In this document: one piece after another, positions 19,320-27,249 of the stretch
How the letters are laid out: every line of letters begins with the position of its first letter
How positions within the stretch are numbered: position 1 is the first letter of the stretch
Origin: Novosphingobium resinovorum
GTDB taxonomy: Bacteria; Pseudomonadota; Alphaproteobacteria; Sphingomonadales; Sphingomonadaceae
Direction: 5' to 3'
DNA length: 64,000 bases
NCBI RefSeq assembly: GCF_027922145.1
Contig: NZ_BSFC01000011.1
Span: forward strand, 682,001 to 746,000
Made by a program: the position numbers and the translations under genes
The notes under the pieces: generated by a model
The model's database searches: none
What the model was told of the DNA's origin: nothing
What the model saw: only the letters and a program-made list of their open reading frames with translations

Positions 19320-21659
19320 ATGCGCGCCATTTCGATCCGCCGTATCTGCGTCCTCGGCACCAGCCTCGTGGCGATCGCCGCGAGCGCTCCGGCCTTTGCC
19401 GAAGACGTAGCCGATGCCGCCGCCTACGAAAGCGCGGACGCCGCTGACGCCATCGTCGTCACCGGCCAGCGCACCACCTACAACAACGCCGCGCTCGACG
19501 AGACGCTGATCGACGACAAGTCGCCGATCGCCTCGGCCATCGACCTGATCGGCACCCTGCCCGGTGTGCAGGTCAACGAAGGCGACGCCTTCGGCTTCGA
19601 CGACTGGTCGACGACCTACTCGATCCGCGGCTACCAGACCAACCTCGACACCCAGCAGGTCGGCCTGACCATCGACGGGTTGCCCAACGGCGGCTCGGGC
19701 TACGGTGGCGGCTCCAAGGCCAACCGCTTCATCGACACCGCCAATATCGGCACCGTCGAGGTGTTCCAGGGCACCGCCGACATCGCCTCGCGCTCGAACG
19801 AGGCGCTGGGCGGGACCATCAATTTCGTCACCGCAGACCCGATCGACGACATGCGCGTGCGCCTGTCCGGCTCGGTCGGCGACTATGACGCCAGCCGCTA
19901 CTACGGCCGCTTCGACACCGGCCTGATCGGCGGCGTCGCCAAGGCCTGGTTCTCCTACGGCCACCAGCAGGCGACCGACTGGATGGAAGGTTCAGCCAAG
20001 AACCACCGCGACAACTTCGCGATGAAGTTCATCGTCGATACCCCGGTCAAGTTCACCGGCTATGCAAGCTACGACGACGCCTTCGAAAGCAACTACGACC
20101 AGGTCTATTCGCAGGCGCAGTACGACAGCGGCGCCTACACCGACGGCCTCGTCGGCGTGTGGACCGGCGTGCCGGTGGCCGACCAGCAGTACCGCCAGGT
20201 CTGGAACACCAAGCGCAAGAACTTCTTCGCCTACCTGAAGGCCGAGACGAAGATCGCCAACGCCATCGATCTCAAGGCCTCGGTTTACTACCACGACATG
20301 GCCGGACGCGGCGATTGGGCGCCCCCCTACATCGTCAACGTCGGCCAGGACACCTCAGGCGTCCAGACCGAGATCGACGGCACCACCACCGTCCGGGGCA
20401 CGCCTGCATGGTGGGCTACGCTGCCCGCAGGCTCGGGCACGCCGACCTATTTCGCGATCAACGCCGCCGGCCAGATCGTCGCCCCGACCGCAGCAGGCGC
20501 GATCCAGCAGCAGTCGTACCGCCACACGCACTACCGCAAGGACCGTCTCGGCGGCACTCTCGACGGCGCCTGGACCATGCAGTTCGGCGAGATCGAGAAC
20601 ACCCTGCGCGGCGGCGTCTGGTACGAGGACACCCATCGCCGCGAATGGCGCGACTGGCACCACGTGACCGACACCAGCGTCGGCCCGGCCTATGACGCGA
20701 CGCCCTACTGGACCCAGTACGACCGCAAGTACCCGCAGACCACCTTCAAGTGGTATGCCGAGGATCAGGTCCAGTTCGGCCCGGTCACCGCGAACTTCGG
20801 CGTCAAGCAGTTCATCAACCACCTCGACCGCACCGACCTGTTCGGCGAAAGCGCCGACGTCAGCGTCAAGTCGAAGTCGAAGGTGCTGCTCTCGGGCGGC
20901 ATCCAGGTCGAACCGATGACCGGCCTCGACCTGTTCGGCGGCTACTCGGAGAACTTCAAGGCGCTCTCCGACACCCTGCTCGAATACAGCGAGGACGCAT
21001 TCTCCAGCATCAAGCCCGAGACGGCCGAGAACTGGGAGGCCGGTGCGCGCTACGAGAGCGGCATCCTTCGCGCCTCGGCCACCTGGTTCAAGAGCAAGTT
21101 CTCCAACCAGGTGATCTTCGTGCCGAGCAATTCCTCGGCCGGGCCGGACTACCTGAGCGAAGGCGACGGAAGCTTCTTCAACGCGGGCGGCATCGATTCC
21201 GAGGGCTTCGAACTGCTCGCCAGCGTCCGCCCCGTCACCGGCCTCAGCCTCTACGGTTCGTATACCCACATCGATGCCAAGTATCGCGGCACCGGCAATG
21301 CCGAACTGGACGAGGAGCAGGGCGTGACGGCGGGCAACCGCGTCGCGGGCATTCCGAAGGACATGTGGGTGCTCTCGGGCACGTACAACTACGGGCCCGT
21401 CACGCTGGGCCTCACCGGCAAGTACACCGGCAACCGCTTCGTCGATGCGGACAACGCATGGGTCGCGAAGAACTACTTCATGACCGACCTGTCAGTGGCC
21501 GTGAAGGGCGATGCGCTGACCGACAGCCTCAAGGCGCTGCAGTTCGCGCTCAACATCACCAACCTGACCAACGAGAAGTACATCGGCGGCATCTCGGGCA
21601 ACTACGCCTTCCTCGGCGCGCCGCGCACGATGGTCTTCAGCGCCACTGCCGACTTCTGA
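19320..21659 (+). CDS. TonB-dependent outer-membrane receptor next to a PhoD phosphatase
   Basis: This 779-residue receptor has a clear signal peptide (RRICVLGTSLVAIAASAPAFA), a TonB-box-like DAIVVTGQRT and a plug with LIGTLPGVQVNEGDAF, YSIRGYQTN and VEVFQGTADIASRSNEALGG. The barrel ends FSATADF. ATG 19320 was preferred to an in-frame start at 19263 because the signal peptide begins there. The next gene is a secreted phosphodiesterase or phosphatase, so uptake of a phosphate-containing compound is plausible. The 212-bp region upstream has no operator or PHO box that I can defend. Confidence 0.9.
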   Translation: MRAISIRRICVLGTSLVAIAASAPAFAEDVADAAAYESADAADAIVVTGQRTTYNNAALDETLIDDKSPIASAIDLIGTLPGVQVNEGDAFGFDDWSTTYSIRGYQTNLDTQQVGLTIDGLPNGGSGYGGGSKANRFIDTANIGTVEVFQGTADIASRSNEALGGTINFVTADPIDDMRVRLSGSVGDYDASRYYGRFDTGLIGGVAKAWFSYGHQQATDWMEGSAKNHRDNFAMKFIVDTPVKFTGYASYDDAFESNYDQVYSQAQYDSGAYTDGLVGVWTGVPVADQQYRQVWNTKRKNFFAYLKAETKIANAIDLKASVYYHDMAGRGDWAPPYIVNVGQDTSGVQTEIDGTTTVRGTPAWWATLPAGSGTPTYFAINAAGQIVAPTAAGAIQQQSYRHTHYRKDRLGGTLDGAWTMQFGEIENTLRGGVWYEDTHRREWRDWHHVTDTSVGPAYDATPYWTQYDRKYPQTTFKWYAEDQVQFGPVTANFGVKQFINHLDRTDLFGESADVSVKSKSKVLLSGGIQVEPMTGLDLFGGYSENFKALSDTLLEYSEDAFSSIKPETAENWEAGARYESGILRASATWFKSKFSNQVIFVPSNSSAGPDYLSEGDGSFFNAGGIDSEGFELLASVRPVTGLSLYGSYTHIDAKYRGTGNAELDEEQGVTAGNRVAGIPKDMWVLSGTYNYGPVTLGLTGKYTGNRFVDADNAWVAKNYFMTDLSVAVKGDALTDSLKALQFALNITNLTNEKYIGGISGNYAFLGAPRTMVFSATADF

Positions 21660-21673
21660 CGGCGGCGCGAGAG

Positions 21674-21720
21674 GACGGGTCGGCGTTCGGGGGGACGCCG
21701 GCCCGTCCTTTTCTTTTTTT
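21674..21720 (+). terminator. Strong intrinsic terminator after the TonB receptor
   Basis: A 13-bp stem (GACGGGTCGGCGT at 21674-21686 with ACGCCGGCCCGTC at 21695-21707, one G-T wobble) is followed by CTTTTCTTTTTTT. It lies directly between the receptor and phoD, so the phosphatase is expressed by read-through or from its own promoter. Confidence 0.9.
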
Positions 21721-21750
21721 CCAAGAACACCAGGCACAGGATTACCCGCC

Positions 21751-23502
21751 ATGACCACGCTTCGCACCCAACAGGTATCCCGCCGCGCCCTCCTCGCCGG
21801 CATGGCCGGGGGAGCCGCGATCATGGCCCTCTCCATCTCCGCCCCGATCTCCGCCCTCGCCGCCGCAGCCGCGAACCCGGTGTTCCGCCACGGCGTCGCC
21901 GCGGGTGATCCCGACGCTTCGAGCGTGGTGCTCTGGACCCGCGTGACCGCGCCCGCCGCCACCGACGTCCAGTGGGAACTGTCGGACAGCCCCGCCTTCG
22001 CGAGGATCCTGAAGTCGGGCTCCGTGCGTACGGATGCGGACCGCGACTTCACCGTCAAGGTGCTCGCCACCGGCCTTCCGGCGGGCGGCACGTTCTTCTA
22101 CCGTTTCCGTATGGGCAAGGCGATTTCACCGATCGGCCGCGCCCGCACCCTGTCCGAAGGCCGGGTGAATACGCTCGGCATCGCGCTCGCCTCGTGCTCC
22201 AACTACGCCTTCGGCTTCTTCAACGCCTACGACGCGATCGCGAAGGACCCGGCCGTGGACTTCGTACTCCACACCGGCGACTACATCTACGAATACGGCG
22301 GCAAGGACGGCTGGGGCGAAAACATCGCCCGCACCATCGGCCGCGAGCACGCCCCCGCGCATGAGATCGTCACCCTTTCCGACTACCGCACCCGCCACGC
22401 GCAGTACAAGACCGATGCCGGGTCGCTGGCGATGCACGCACAGCACACCCTGCTCGCCTGCTGGGACGACCACGAGAGCGCCAACAACCCCTGGACCGGC
22501 GGCGCGCAGAACCACCAGCCCGAAACCGAGGGCGACTGGGCCACGCGCCGCGCCGCCTCGATCCGCGCCTACTACGAGTGGATGCCGGTGCGCGAACCGG
22601 AATGGCTGCCCGAGTGGCCGGACGTCAAGGGTCGCACCCGCATGCAGTTCTGGCGCGCCTACCGCTTCGGCGACCTCGCCCTGCTGCACACCCTGGAAAC
22701 GCGCCACACCGCCCGCGCGAAGCAGATCGAATATATCGACTATGCCCAAGGCATCGTCGATGACGCCTCGGCCGAAAAGTTCAGGCGCGACGTCCTTGGC
22801 GCCGCGAACCGCCCGCTGATCGCACCCGAACTGGAGGCCGACCTCGAAGCCGCACTGGCGCGGTCGGTGAAGGACGGCCAGCCCTGGCGCGTGATCGGCT
22901 GCCCGATGGTGATCGGCCGCCTCGACGTGCCCGATCTCGCCAAGCTCGGCGTGCTGCCCGACCCGTTCCCCAAACTCGCCGCCGCGAAGTCGAAGGACGA
23001 ACTGGCGAAACTCGCCGCCGATCCGCATGTTTCGCTGGCATGGCGCGGCCGCTGGAACCTGCCCGACTATACCGACGCCTGGGGCGGCTACCCCTGGGCG
23101 CGAGAGCAGTTCTACGCCTTGTCGCGCCGCGCAGGGGCGGGCGATCTCGTCTTCCTCTCCGGCGACAGCCACAGTTTCTGGACCAACGACCTCGCCGATG
23201 CGCAAGGCCGCCCGGCCGGCATCGAGTTCGGCACCGCGGGTATTTCCTCGCCCGGCGACTTCATGGACAGCGGCTTCGGCGAGGACATGTCGCGCAAGCT
23301 GGACAAGGCCTATGCCGATCACATGCCCGAGGTCGTGTGGACCGACAACATGCACCAGGGCTACGTCCGCATGCAGTTCGGCCGCGAGACCGGCACGGCG
23401 AGCTTCGTGGCGGTCAGTACCGTCCTCTCGCGAGACTATACGACGAACGTGATCCGCAAGGACGACTTCCGCCGCGATGGCAAGCGCGTCCGCTTCGCCT
23501 GA
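21751..23502 (+). CDS. phoD: Tat-exported alkaline phosphatase / phosphodiesterase, PhoD family
   Basis: PhoD enzymes are secreted iron- and calcium-dependent phosphomonoesterases or phosphodiesterases. This 583-residue protein carries a twin-arginine signal (VSRRALLAGMAGGAA), a PhoD N-terminal domain (FRHGVAAGDPDASSVVLWTRV) and the catalytic domain with LASCSNYAFGFFNAY, HTGDYIYEYG, CWDDHE and SGDSHSFW. These are the aspartate, asparagine and histidine metal ligands expected for the family. Its length is normal. The gene follows a TonB receptor in the same direction, with a strong terminator between. The substrate could be phospholipid head groups, teichoic-like polymers or nucleotides. Confidence 0.92.
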   Translation: MTTLRTQQVSRRALLAGMAGGAAIMALSISAPISALAAAAANPVFRHGVAAGDPDASSVVLWTRVTAPAATDVQWELSDSPAFARILKSGSVRTDADRDFTVKVLATGLPAGGTFFYRFRMGKAISPIGRARTLSEGRVNTLGIALASCSNYAFGFFNAYDAIAKDPAVDFVLHTGDYIYEYGGKDGWGENIARTIGREHAPAHEIVTLSDYRTRHAQYKTDAGSLAMHAQHTLLACWDDHESANNPWTGGAQNHQPETEGDWATRRAASIRAYYEWMPVREPEWLPEWPDVKGRTRMQFWRAYRFGDLALLHTLETRHTARAKQIEYIDYAQGIVDDASAEKFRRDVLGAANRPLIAPELEADLEAALARSVKDGQPWRVIGCPMVIGRLDVPDLAKLGVLPDPFPKLAAAKSKDELAKLAADPHVSLAWRGRWNLPDYTDAWGGYPWAREQFYALSRRAGAGDLVFLSGDSHSFWTNDLADAQGRPAGIEFGTAGISSPGDFMDSGFGEDMSRKLDKAYADHMPEVVWTDNMHQGYVRMQFGRETGTASFVAVSTVLSRDYTTNVIRKDDFRRDGKRVRFA

Positions 23503-23526
23503 GCTGAACAGCGAACGTCAAGGACC

Positions 23527-23558
23527 GGCATGGGCGGGGACTGTCCCTCGTCCATGCC
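23527..23558. terminator. Possible bidirectional stem-loop between convergent phoD and smr
   Basis: GGCATGG at 23527-23533 pairs with CCATGCC at 23552-23558, with an inner GGGAC/GTCCC pairing. It sits between convergent genes. There is no clear T-tract, so termination is uncertain. Confidence 0.4.
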
Positions 23559-23590
23559 ATTGCCTGCCCATCCGCCGGAACAGGCTGTAG

Positions 23591-24160
23591 CTATCGCCGC
23601 TTCTTCAGCACTACGTAGATCGCACCCTGCCCACCATGACGGCGGTGCGCGCCGCGAATAGCGACGATGTCCGACGCATGGTCGCTGGCCGCGAGCCAGT
23701 CGGCGATCTTGGCGCGGATCGCACCCCGCGCGCTGCCTCGATCCGCAGCGTCCACCGGCCGCGCCTTGCCGGTAACGATCAGCACCACGCGCGCCCCCAT
23801 TGCCTTGGCCTGCACCAGCCCGTGCATCAGACGCATGTAGGCCTGGTCGAGGTTCGAACCGTGCAGGTCGAGGCTGAAGTCCGGCAGCAGCGTGCCCTTG
23901 GATATCCGCTTTTCCCACGAGCCATCGAGATTGACCGGCACTTCGACACGCGGCTTGGGCGCGGCGACTTTCGGTGGGAGCGGCGGCGGAATGCGGCCCT
24001 TGACCTTCTTCACGGGCAGCGGTGGGGCTATCGGGACCGGCATCGCGGGCGCCTCAGGCTCAACCCGTTTTCGGGGCGCGACGAGCGGCTTGACGGTGCG
24101 GGCGACTTGCGCCCAGACCGCCTTCTCCTCTTCCGTAAGCCTGCGCCCCGGCCGCTTCAT
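23591..24160 (-). CDS. Smr-domain protein (small MutS-related nuclease domain)
   Basis: The 189-residue protein has a proline- and lysine-rich N-terminal half (residues 25-85) and a C-terminal Smr domain. The domain shows the LDLHG signature (DFSLDLHGSNLDQA), then RVVLIVTGKARP and the terminal GGQGAIYVVLKK, in place of the usual GGxGxxxVxL. Smr domains nick branched DNA or cleave RNA on collided ribosomes; the cellular target here is not known. The ATG at 24160 overlaps the stop of mltA (ATGA). It is the last gene of the Tim44-mltA-smr leftward group. Confidence 0.9.
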   Translation of the reverse strand: MKRPGRRLTEEEKAVWAQVARTVKPLVAPRKRVEPEAPAMPVPIAPPLPVKKVKGRIPPPLPPKVAAPKPRVEVPVNLDGSWEKRISKGTLLPDFSLDLHGSNLDQAYMRLMHGLVQAKAMGARVVLIVTGKARPVDAADRGSARGAIRAKIADWLAASDHASDIVAIRGAHRRHGGQGAIYVVLKKRR

Positions 24161-25398
24161 CGGGCGCCGAGGCGGGTCAGGACGCCCTTGGGCAGGAGGA
24201 TCAGGGCACTGCCGCGACCACTCATGCCGCCTGCGGTCACGCGGGCCTTTGCCCCTGCCCCCCAGAAGGTGTCGAAGCGGTTCGCGCCCTTGATCGCGCC
24301 GCCGGTATCCTGTGCGATCCACAGCCCGTTGGCCTCGCGGCGGTCCATATCGAGGTACACAGGGGCACCCAACGGCACATAACGGGGATCTACGGCCACA
24401 GAATTGCCCGCTCGCACGGGCACATTGAGCGCACCGAGCGGTCCATCACCATTCAGCACCTTGAAGAACACCCACGAGCGATTGCGCTCCATCAGCGCGC
24501 GCCCCTCGACCGGATGCTCGCGGACATATTGCATGATGCCCTGCATGGAGCCGGAATACTGACCCGGTCCGGAGCCGACCAGCCCCTGATCGCGCATGAC
24601 CCCGCCGATGCCGGTATAGGGCAAGCCGTTCTGGCCCGCATAGCCGATGCGCGTCACCGTGCCGTCCGGCGCGACGAGGCGGCCGGAGCCCTGCACCTGC
24701 AGGAAGAAGAACTCGACGGGATCGGCGGCCCAGGCGATCTCCAGCCCTTTGCCCGCCAGTGCCCCCGCATCGATCTGTGCGCGGTCGAAATAGCTGGTGA
24801 AGGTGCCGTCCGGCGCATAGCGGCCAAGCGGCATGCGCCCGCTGCTGAGCGGCGGCGCATCCCCCGGCTTCGCGCGCACGAGATCGGGCGGGAAGGCGTA
24901 GACCGGCACCGTATAACCGGGCTGCGGCGTGCGCCCGCCGGCGATCTCCGGTTCGTAGTAGCCGGTGGCGTAAGAGGAGCCTTCGCCGATGCGGGCGGTC
25001 TCGAAAAAGCTGGAGAAGAACAGCGCGGGCGATCCCGCGCCCCAGTTCACGGCGGCGGTGCAAGCCTGCCGCCAGTCCTCGGGCCGGGTCAGGCCACTGC
25101 CGTCCTTGCGGACGATGAGCTTCGGGCAGCTTTCACGGAACGAGGCGAGAGCGCCCGCCGCATCGGCCGCGCCCATCCGCAGCGCCGACAGCGCAGGACC
25201 ACGGCGCACACCGGCAGCCAGCGCGTTCTGGAGAGATGAAGGCTGGGTCGTCGGCCCGGTCGGCGGAAGCGTGGGGCGCGGGCCGCCGGTCTTCGGGATT
25301 ACACCGCCGCAAGCCGCGAGCGTGGCCAGCAGACCACTGATCAGAAGAGCGCGCCAGGCGTCCCGGATCGACCGCCCGGACACCACCGCAGGTGCCAT
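24157..25398 (-). CDS. mltA: Membrane-bound lytic murein transglycosylase A
   Basis: MltA cleaves glycan strands of peptidoglycan with formation of 1,6-anhydro-muramic acid, from the inner face of the outer membrane. The protein of 413 residues has a lipoprotein signal (lipobox LAAC). The MltA domain has ATGYYEPEIAG, VEFFFLQVQGSGRL and RIGYAGQNGLPY, and the 3D double-psi barrel has VDPRYVPLGAPVYLD and WIAQDTGGAIKGANRFDTFWG with the catalytic aspartate. ATG 25398 with GGAG upstream was preferred to a TTG at 25431. It overlaps smr by 4 bp. Confidence 0.94.
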   Translation of the reverse strand: MAPAVVSGRSIRDAWRALLISGLLATLAACGGVIPKTGGPRPTLPPTGPTTQPSSLQNALAAGVRRGPALSALRMGAADAAGALASFRESCPKLIVRKDGSGLTRPEDWRQACTAAVNWGAGSPALFFSSFFETARIGEGSSYATGYYEPEIAGGRTPQPGYTVPVYAFPPDLVRAKPGDAPPLSSGRMPLGRYAPDGTFTSYFDRAQIDAGALAGKGLEIAWAADPVEFFFLQVQGSGRLVAPDGTVTRIGYAGQNGLPYTGIGGVMRDQGLVGSGPGQYSGSMQGIMQYVREHPVEGRALMERNRSWVFFKVLNGDGPLGALNVPVRAGNSVAVDPRYVPLGAPVYLDMDRREANGLWIAQDTGGAIKGANRFDTFWGAGAKARVTAGGMSGRGSALILLPKGVLTRLGAR

Positions 25399-25515
25399 AG
25401 TCTCCAGCGCCAAAACAAACCCTCCCCGCAAAGCAGACGCCCCGCGCCGGGGGTGGCACGGGGCGGATCAGGCTTTGTCGGCTAGCAGTCCAAAGAAGGG
25501 GGGATCAACCCCGGA

Positions 25516-26205
25516 TCAACCTTCGTCGGTCTCTTCGAGGACCCAGTCGGGATCAGGCGAGTTCACGGCGCGACCGAACGTCCAGACGTCGATTGTCTCG
25601 ATCGCGTCGTCGAGCGAACCGGCGACCACCTGACCCGCGGCGTTGCGAGTGACGGCGGCAATGTCGGCGCGGAAGCGCAGGGTGATACGAGCATAGCCGT
25701 TTTCCACGCCGGCAGCGGTGAAGCCGGTTTCCTCGATGCGGATCAAGCGGTTGTCGAGCGTCTCGCCGGCCTCGATACGGGCGTCGATGGCGGCGGCGAA
25801 ACCGGCATAGACGTCATCGTCGCAAAGCTGGCGAAGTTCGGCCTTGTCGCCCTTCCAGAAGGCTTCGAGGATCATGCGATAAGCACTGCGCGCGCCGTCG
25901 AGGAAGGCGGCGGCGTCGAAACGGCGATCAGCCTGCGAAATCTCCGCCAGGCCACGCTCGACCGAAGGCGGCGCGAGCGGGATCGCACGCTGGCGGGGCT
26001 GTTCGGCGCGGGCGCGGTCATCGCTGCGCTGATCGGGACGCGGCGGCGCGGAAACGCGCGGAGCGCCCGGCTTCTGGCCCTGGCGACCTTCGAAGCGTCC
26101 CTGGATGGGCTCCTCTTCATGCTCGGCGCGGCGGCCGAGCACGGAGTAAAGCCGCAAGCCAAGGAAGGCTGCGATCATGGCCAGGATCACTATTTCCGGT
26201 GTCAC
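25516..26205 (-). CDS. Tim44-like domain protein (inner-membrane anchored)
   Basis: The 229-residue protein begins at a GTG (26205) with one membrane segment (EIVILAMIAAFLGLRLYSVLG). A disordered basic and acidic linker follows (to about residue 75), then a Tim44/TimA-like C-terminal domain (FDAAAFLDGARSAYRMILEAFWKGDKAELRQLCDDDVYAGFAAAI). Alphaproteobacterial TimA proteins are related to the mitochondrial import component Tim44; their bacterial role is poorly defined. The divergent secB gene makes a link with protein export attractive, and the pair is a recurrent neighbourhood in this order. The frame is open to 26334, but only this part shows homology. Confidence 0.85.
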   Translation of the reverse strand: MTPEIVILAMIAAFLGLRLYSVLGRRAEHEEEPIQGRFEGRQGQKPGAPRVSAPPRPDQRSDDRARAEQPRQRAIPLAPPSVERGLAEISQADRRFDAAAFLDGARSAYRMILEAFWKGDKAELRQLCDDDVYAGFAAAIDARIEAGETLDNRLIRIEETGFTAAGVENGYARITLRFRADIAAVTRNAAGQVVAGSLDDAIETIDVWTFGRAVNSPDPDWVLEETDEG

Positions 26206-26554
26206 GTCCCTAATTCCATCCTTCTGAGGCGCCCCGTCTGTGGCACCGTGGCCGCAACCGATCAAAGACCGGCCTGAAGCCCCATCGCACTCCGGCGCAG
26301 TTCCGAAGACTCGAACGTGCCTTCGGCTTAGCACTCGAACATAGCCCCAGATAGGTACGCATTACAAATGAACAACGCGTGAGTGGCTCGTTCGGGGCAT
26401 TTTCCCGGCGGATCGAGCCCCTCGAAGCGATGTGCGCGCAACTTCGGGACACAACCTCTACAATTTTCCCGACGCTCGGGTGTTCCCCGCGCCCGCAAAA
26501 TGTTTTACCCGCCCCCGCTGAACGTTTCAGATTCCATTGCGGGACACAGATCAG
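26206..26554. promoter_or_regulatory. Divergent control region between the Tim44-domain gene and secB
   Basis: This 349-bp gap contains no open frame with coding character. It is locally less GC-rich around 26330-26400 and 26455-26535, which fits promoters in both directions, but no -35/-10 pair or palindrome is clear enough to place. I see no RNA gene in it. Confidence 0.4.
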
Positions 26555-27070
26555 ATGGCCGACGAAGGCAACATCATTTCCGACCTCGACCTCGGCAACG
26601 GCGAAGACACCGCCCCCGCCGCAGGCATCATTTCGCAGTACATCAAGGATCTCTCGGTCGAGAATCCGAACGCCCCCGAAGCGTTCTCGTGGCAGGAACA
26701 GCCGCAGATCGACGTGCAGTTCAACATCGGCGCGCGCGCGATCGAAGGCGAAGTCCACGAAGTCGAGCTGAAGATCACCTGCTCGTCGCGCACCAGCCTG
26801 GGCGTCGCCTTCGCGGTCGAGCTGAGCTACTGCGCGCTCATCGGCATGCGCAACCTCGAAGAGGCCCAGTCGCACGCGTTCCTCTTCGCCGAGGCGCCGC
26901 GCATCCTGTTCCCTTACGCTCGCCGCATCGTGTCGGACGCCGTGCGCGACGCCGGTTTCGCGCCGCTCATGCTCGAGCCGATCGACTTCAACGGCCTCTA
27001 CGTGCAGCAGTTGCAGGCGCAGCAGCAGCAGGCCGAGACCGGCATGGGCGAGCCGGTCGGCAACGCCTGA
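26555..27070 (+). CDS. secB: Protein-export chaperone SecB
   Basis: SecB keeps precursor proteins unfolded and delivers them to SecA. The 171-residue protein has the family core ISQYIKDLSVENPNAP, QPQIDVQFNIGARAI, VHEVELKITCSSR and the C-terminal SDAVRDAGFAPLMLEPIDFNGLYVQQ. A glutamine-rich tail follows. ATG 26555 is the natural start; an upstream TTG would add six residues. The monomer is slightly longer than the E. coli protein, as in other alphaproteobacteria. It is divergent from the Tim44-domain gene. Confidence 0.96.
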   Translation: MADEGNIISDLDLGNGEDTAPAAGIISQYIKDLSVENPNAPEAFSWQEQPQIDVQFNIGARAIEGEVHEVELKITCSSRTSLGVAFAVELSYCALIGMRNLEEAQSHAFLFAEAPRILFPYARRIVSDAVRDAGFAPLMLEPIDFNGLYVQQLQAQQQQAETGMGEPVGNA

Positions 27071-27098
27071 ACCGATAGCGGGCGGGGTTAGGGTCAGT

Positions 27099-27219
27099 CG
27101 TCGTCCCGGACTTGATCCGGGATCGCTGGCCGGGCCCCGCCCACCTCTCGGCAAGACGCTTCATCGGAAGCGCCTCGCCTGAAGACAGCCACCGGTCCCG
27201 TATCAAGTCCGGGACGACG
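27099..27219. repeat. Intergenic palindromic repeat, family C, copy 1
   Basis: A 121-bp element bounded by GTCGTCCCGGACTTGATC on the left and its near reverse complement GTATCAAGTCCGGGACGAC on the right. The inner flanks (CGCTGGCC and AGACAGCCACCGGTCCC) recur, inverted, in the copy at 62136-62249. It fills the gap between secB and murJ and would fold into a long stem. Confidence 0.88.
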
Positions 27220-27249
27220 AGCAGGGGCTTGCGCCATGAGCTTCACTGC

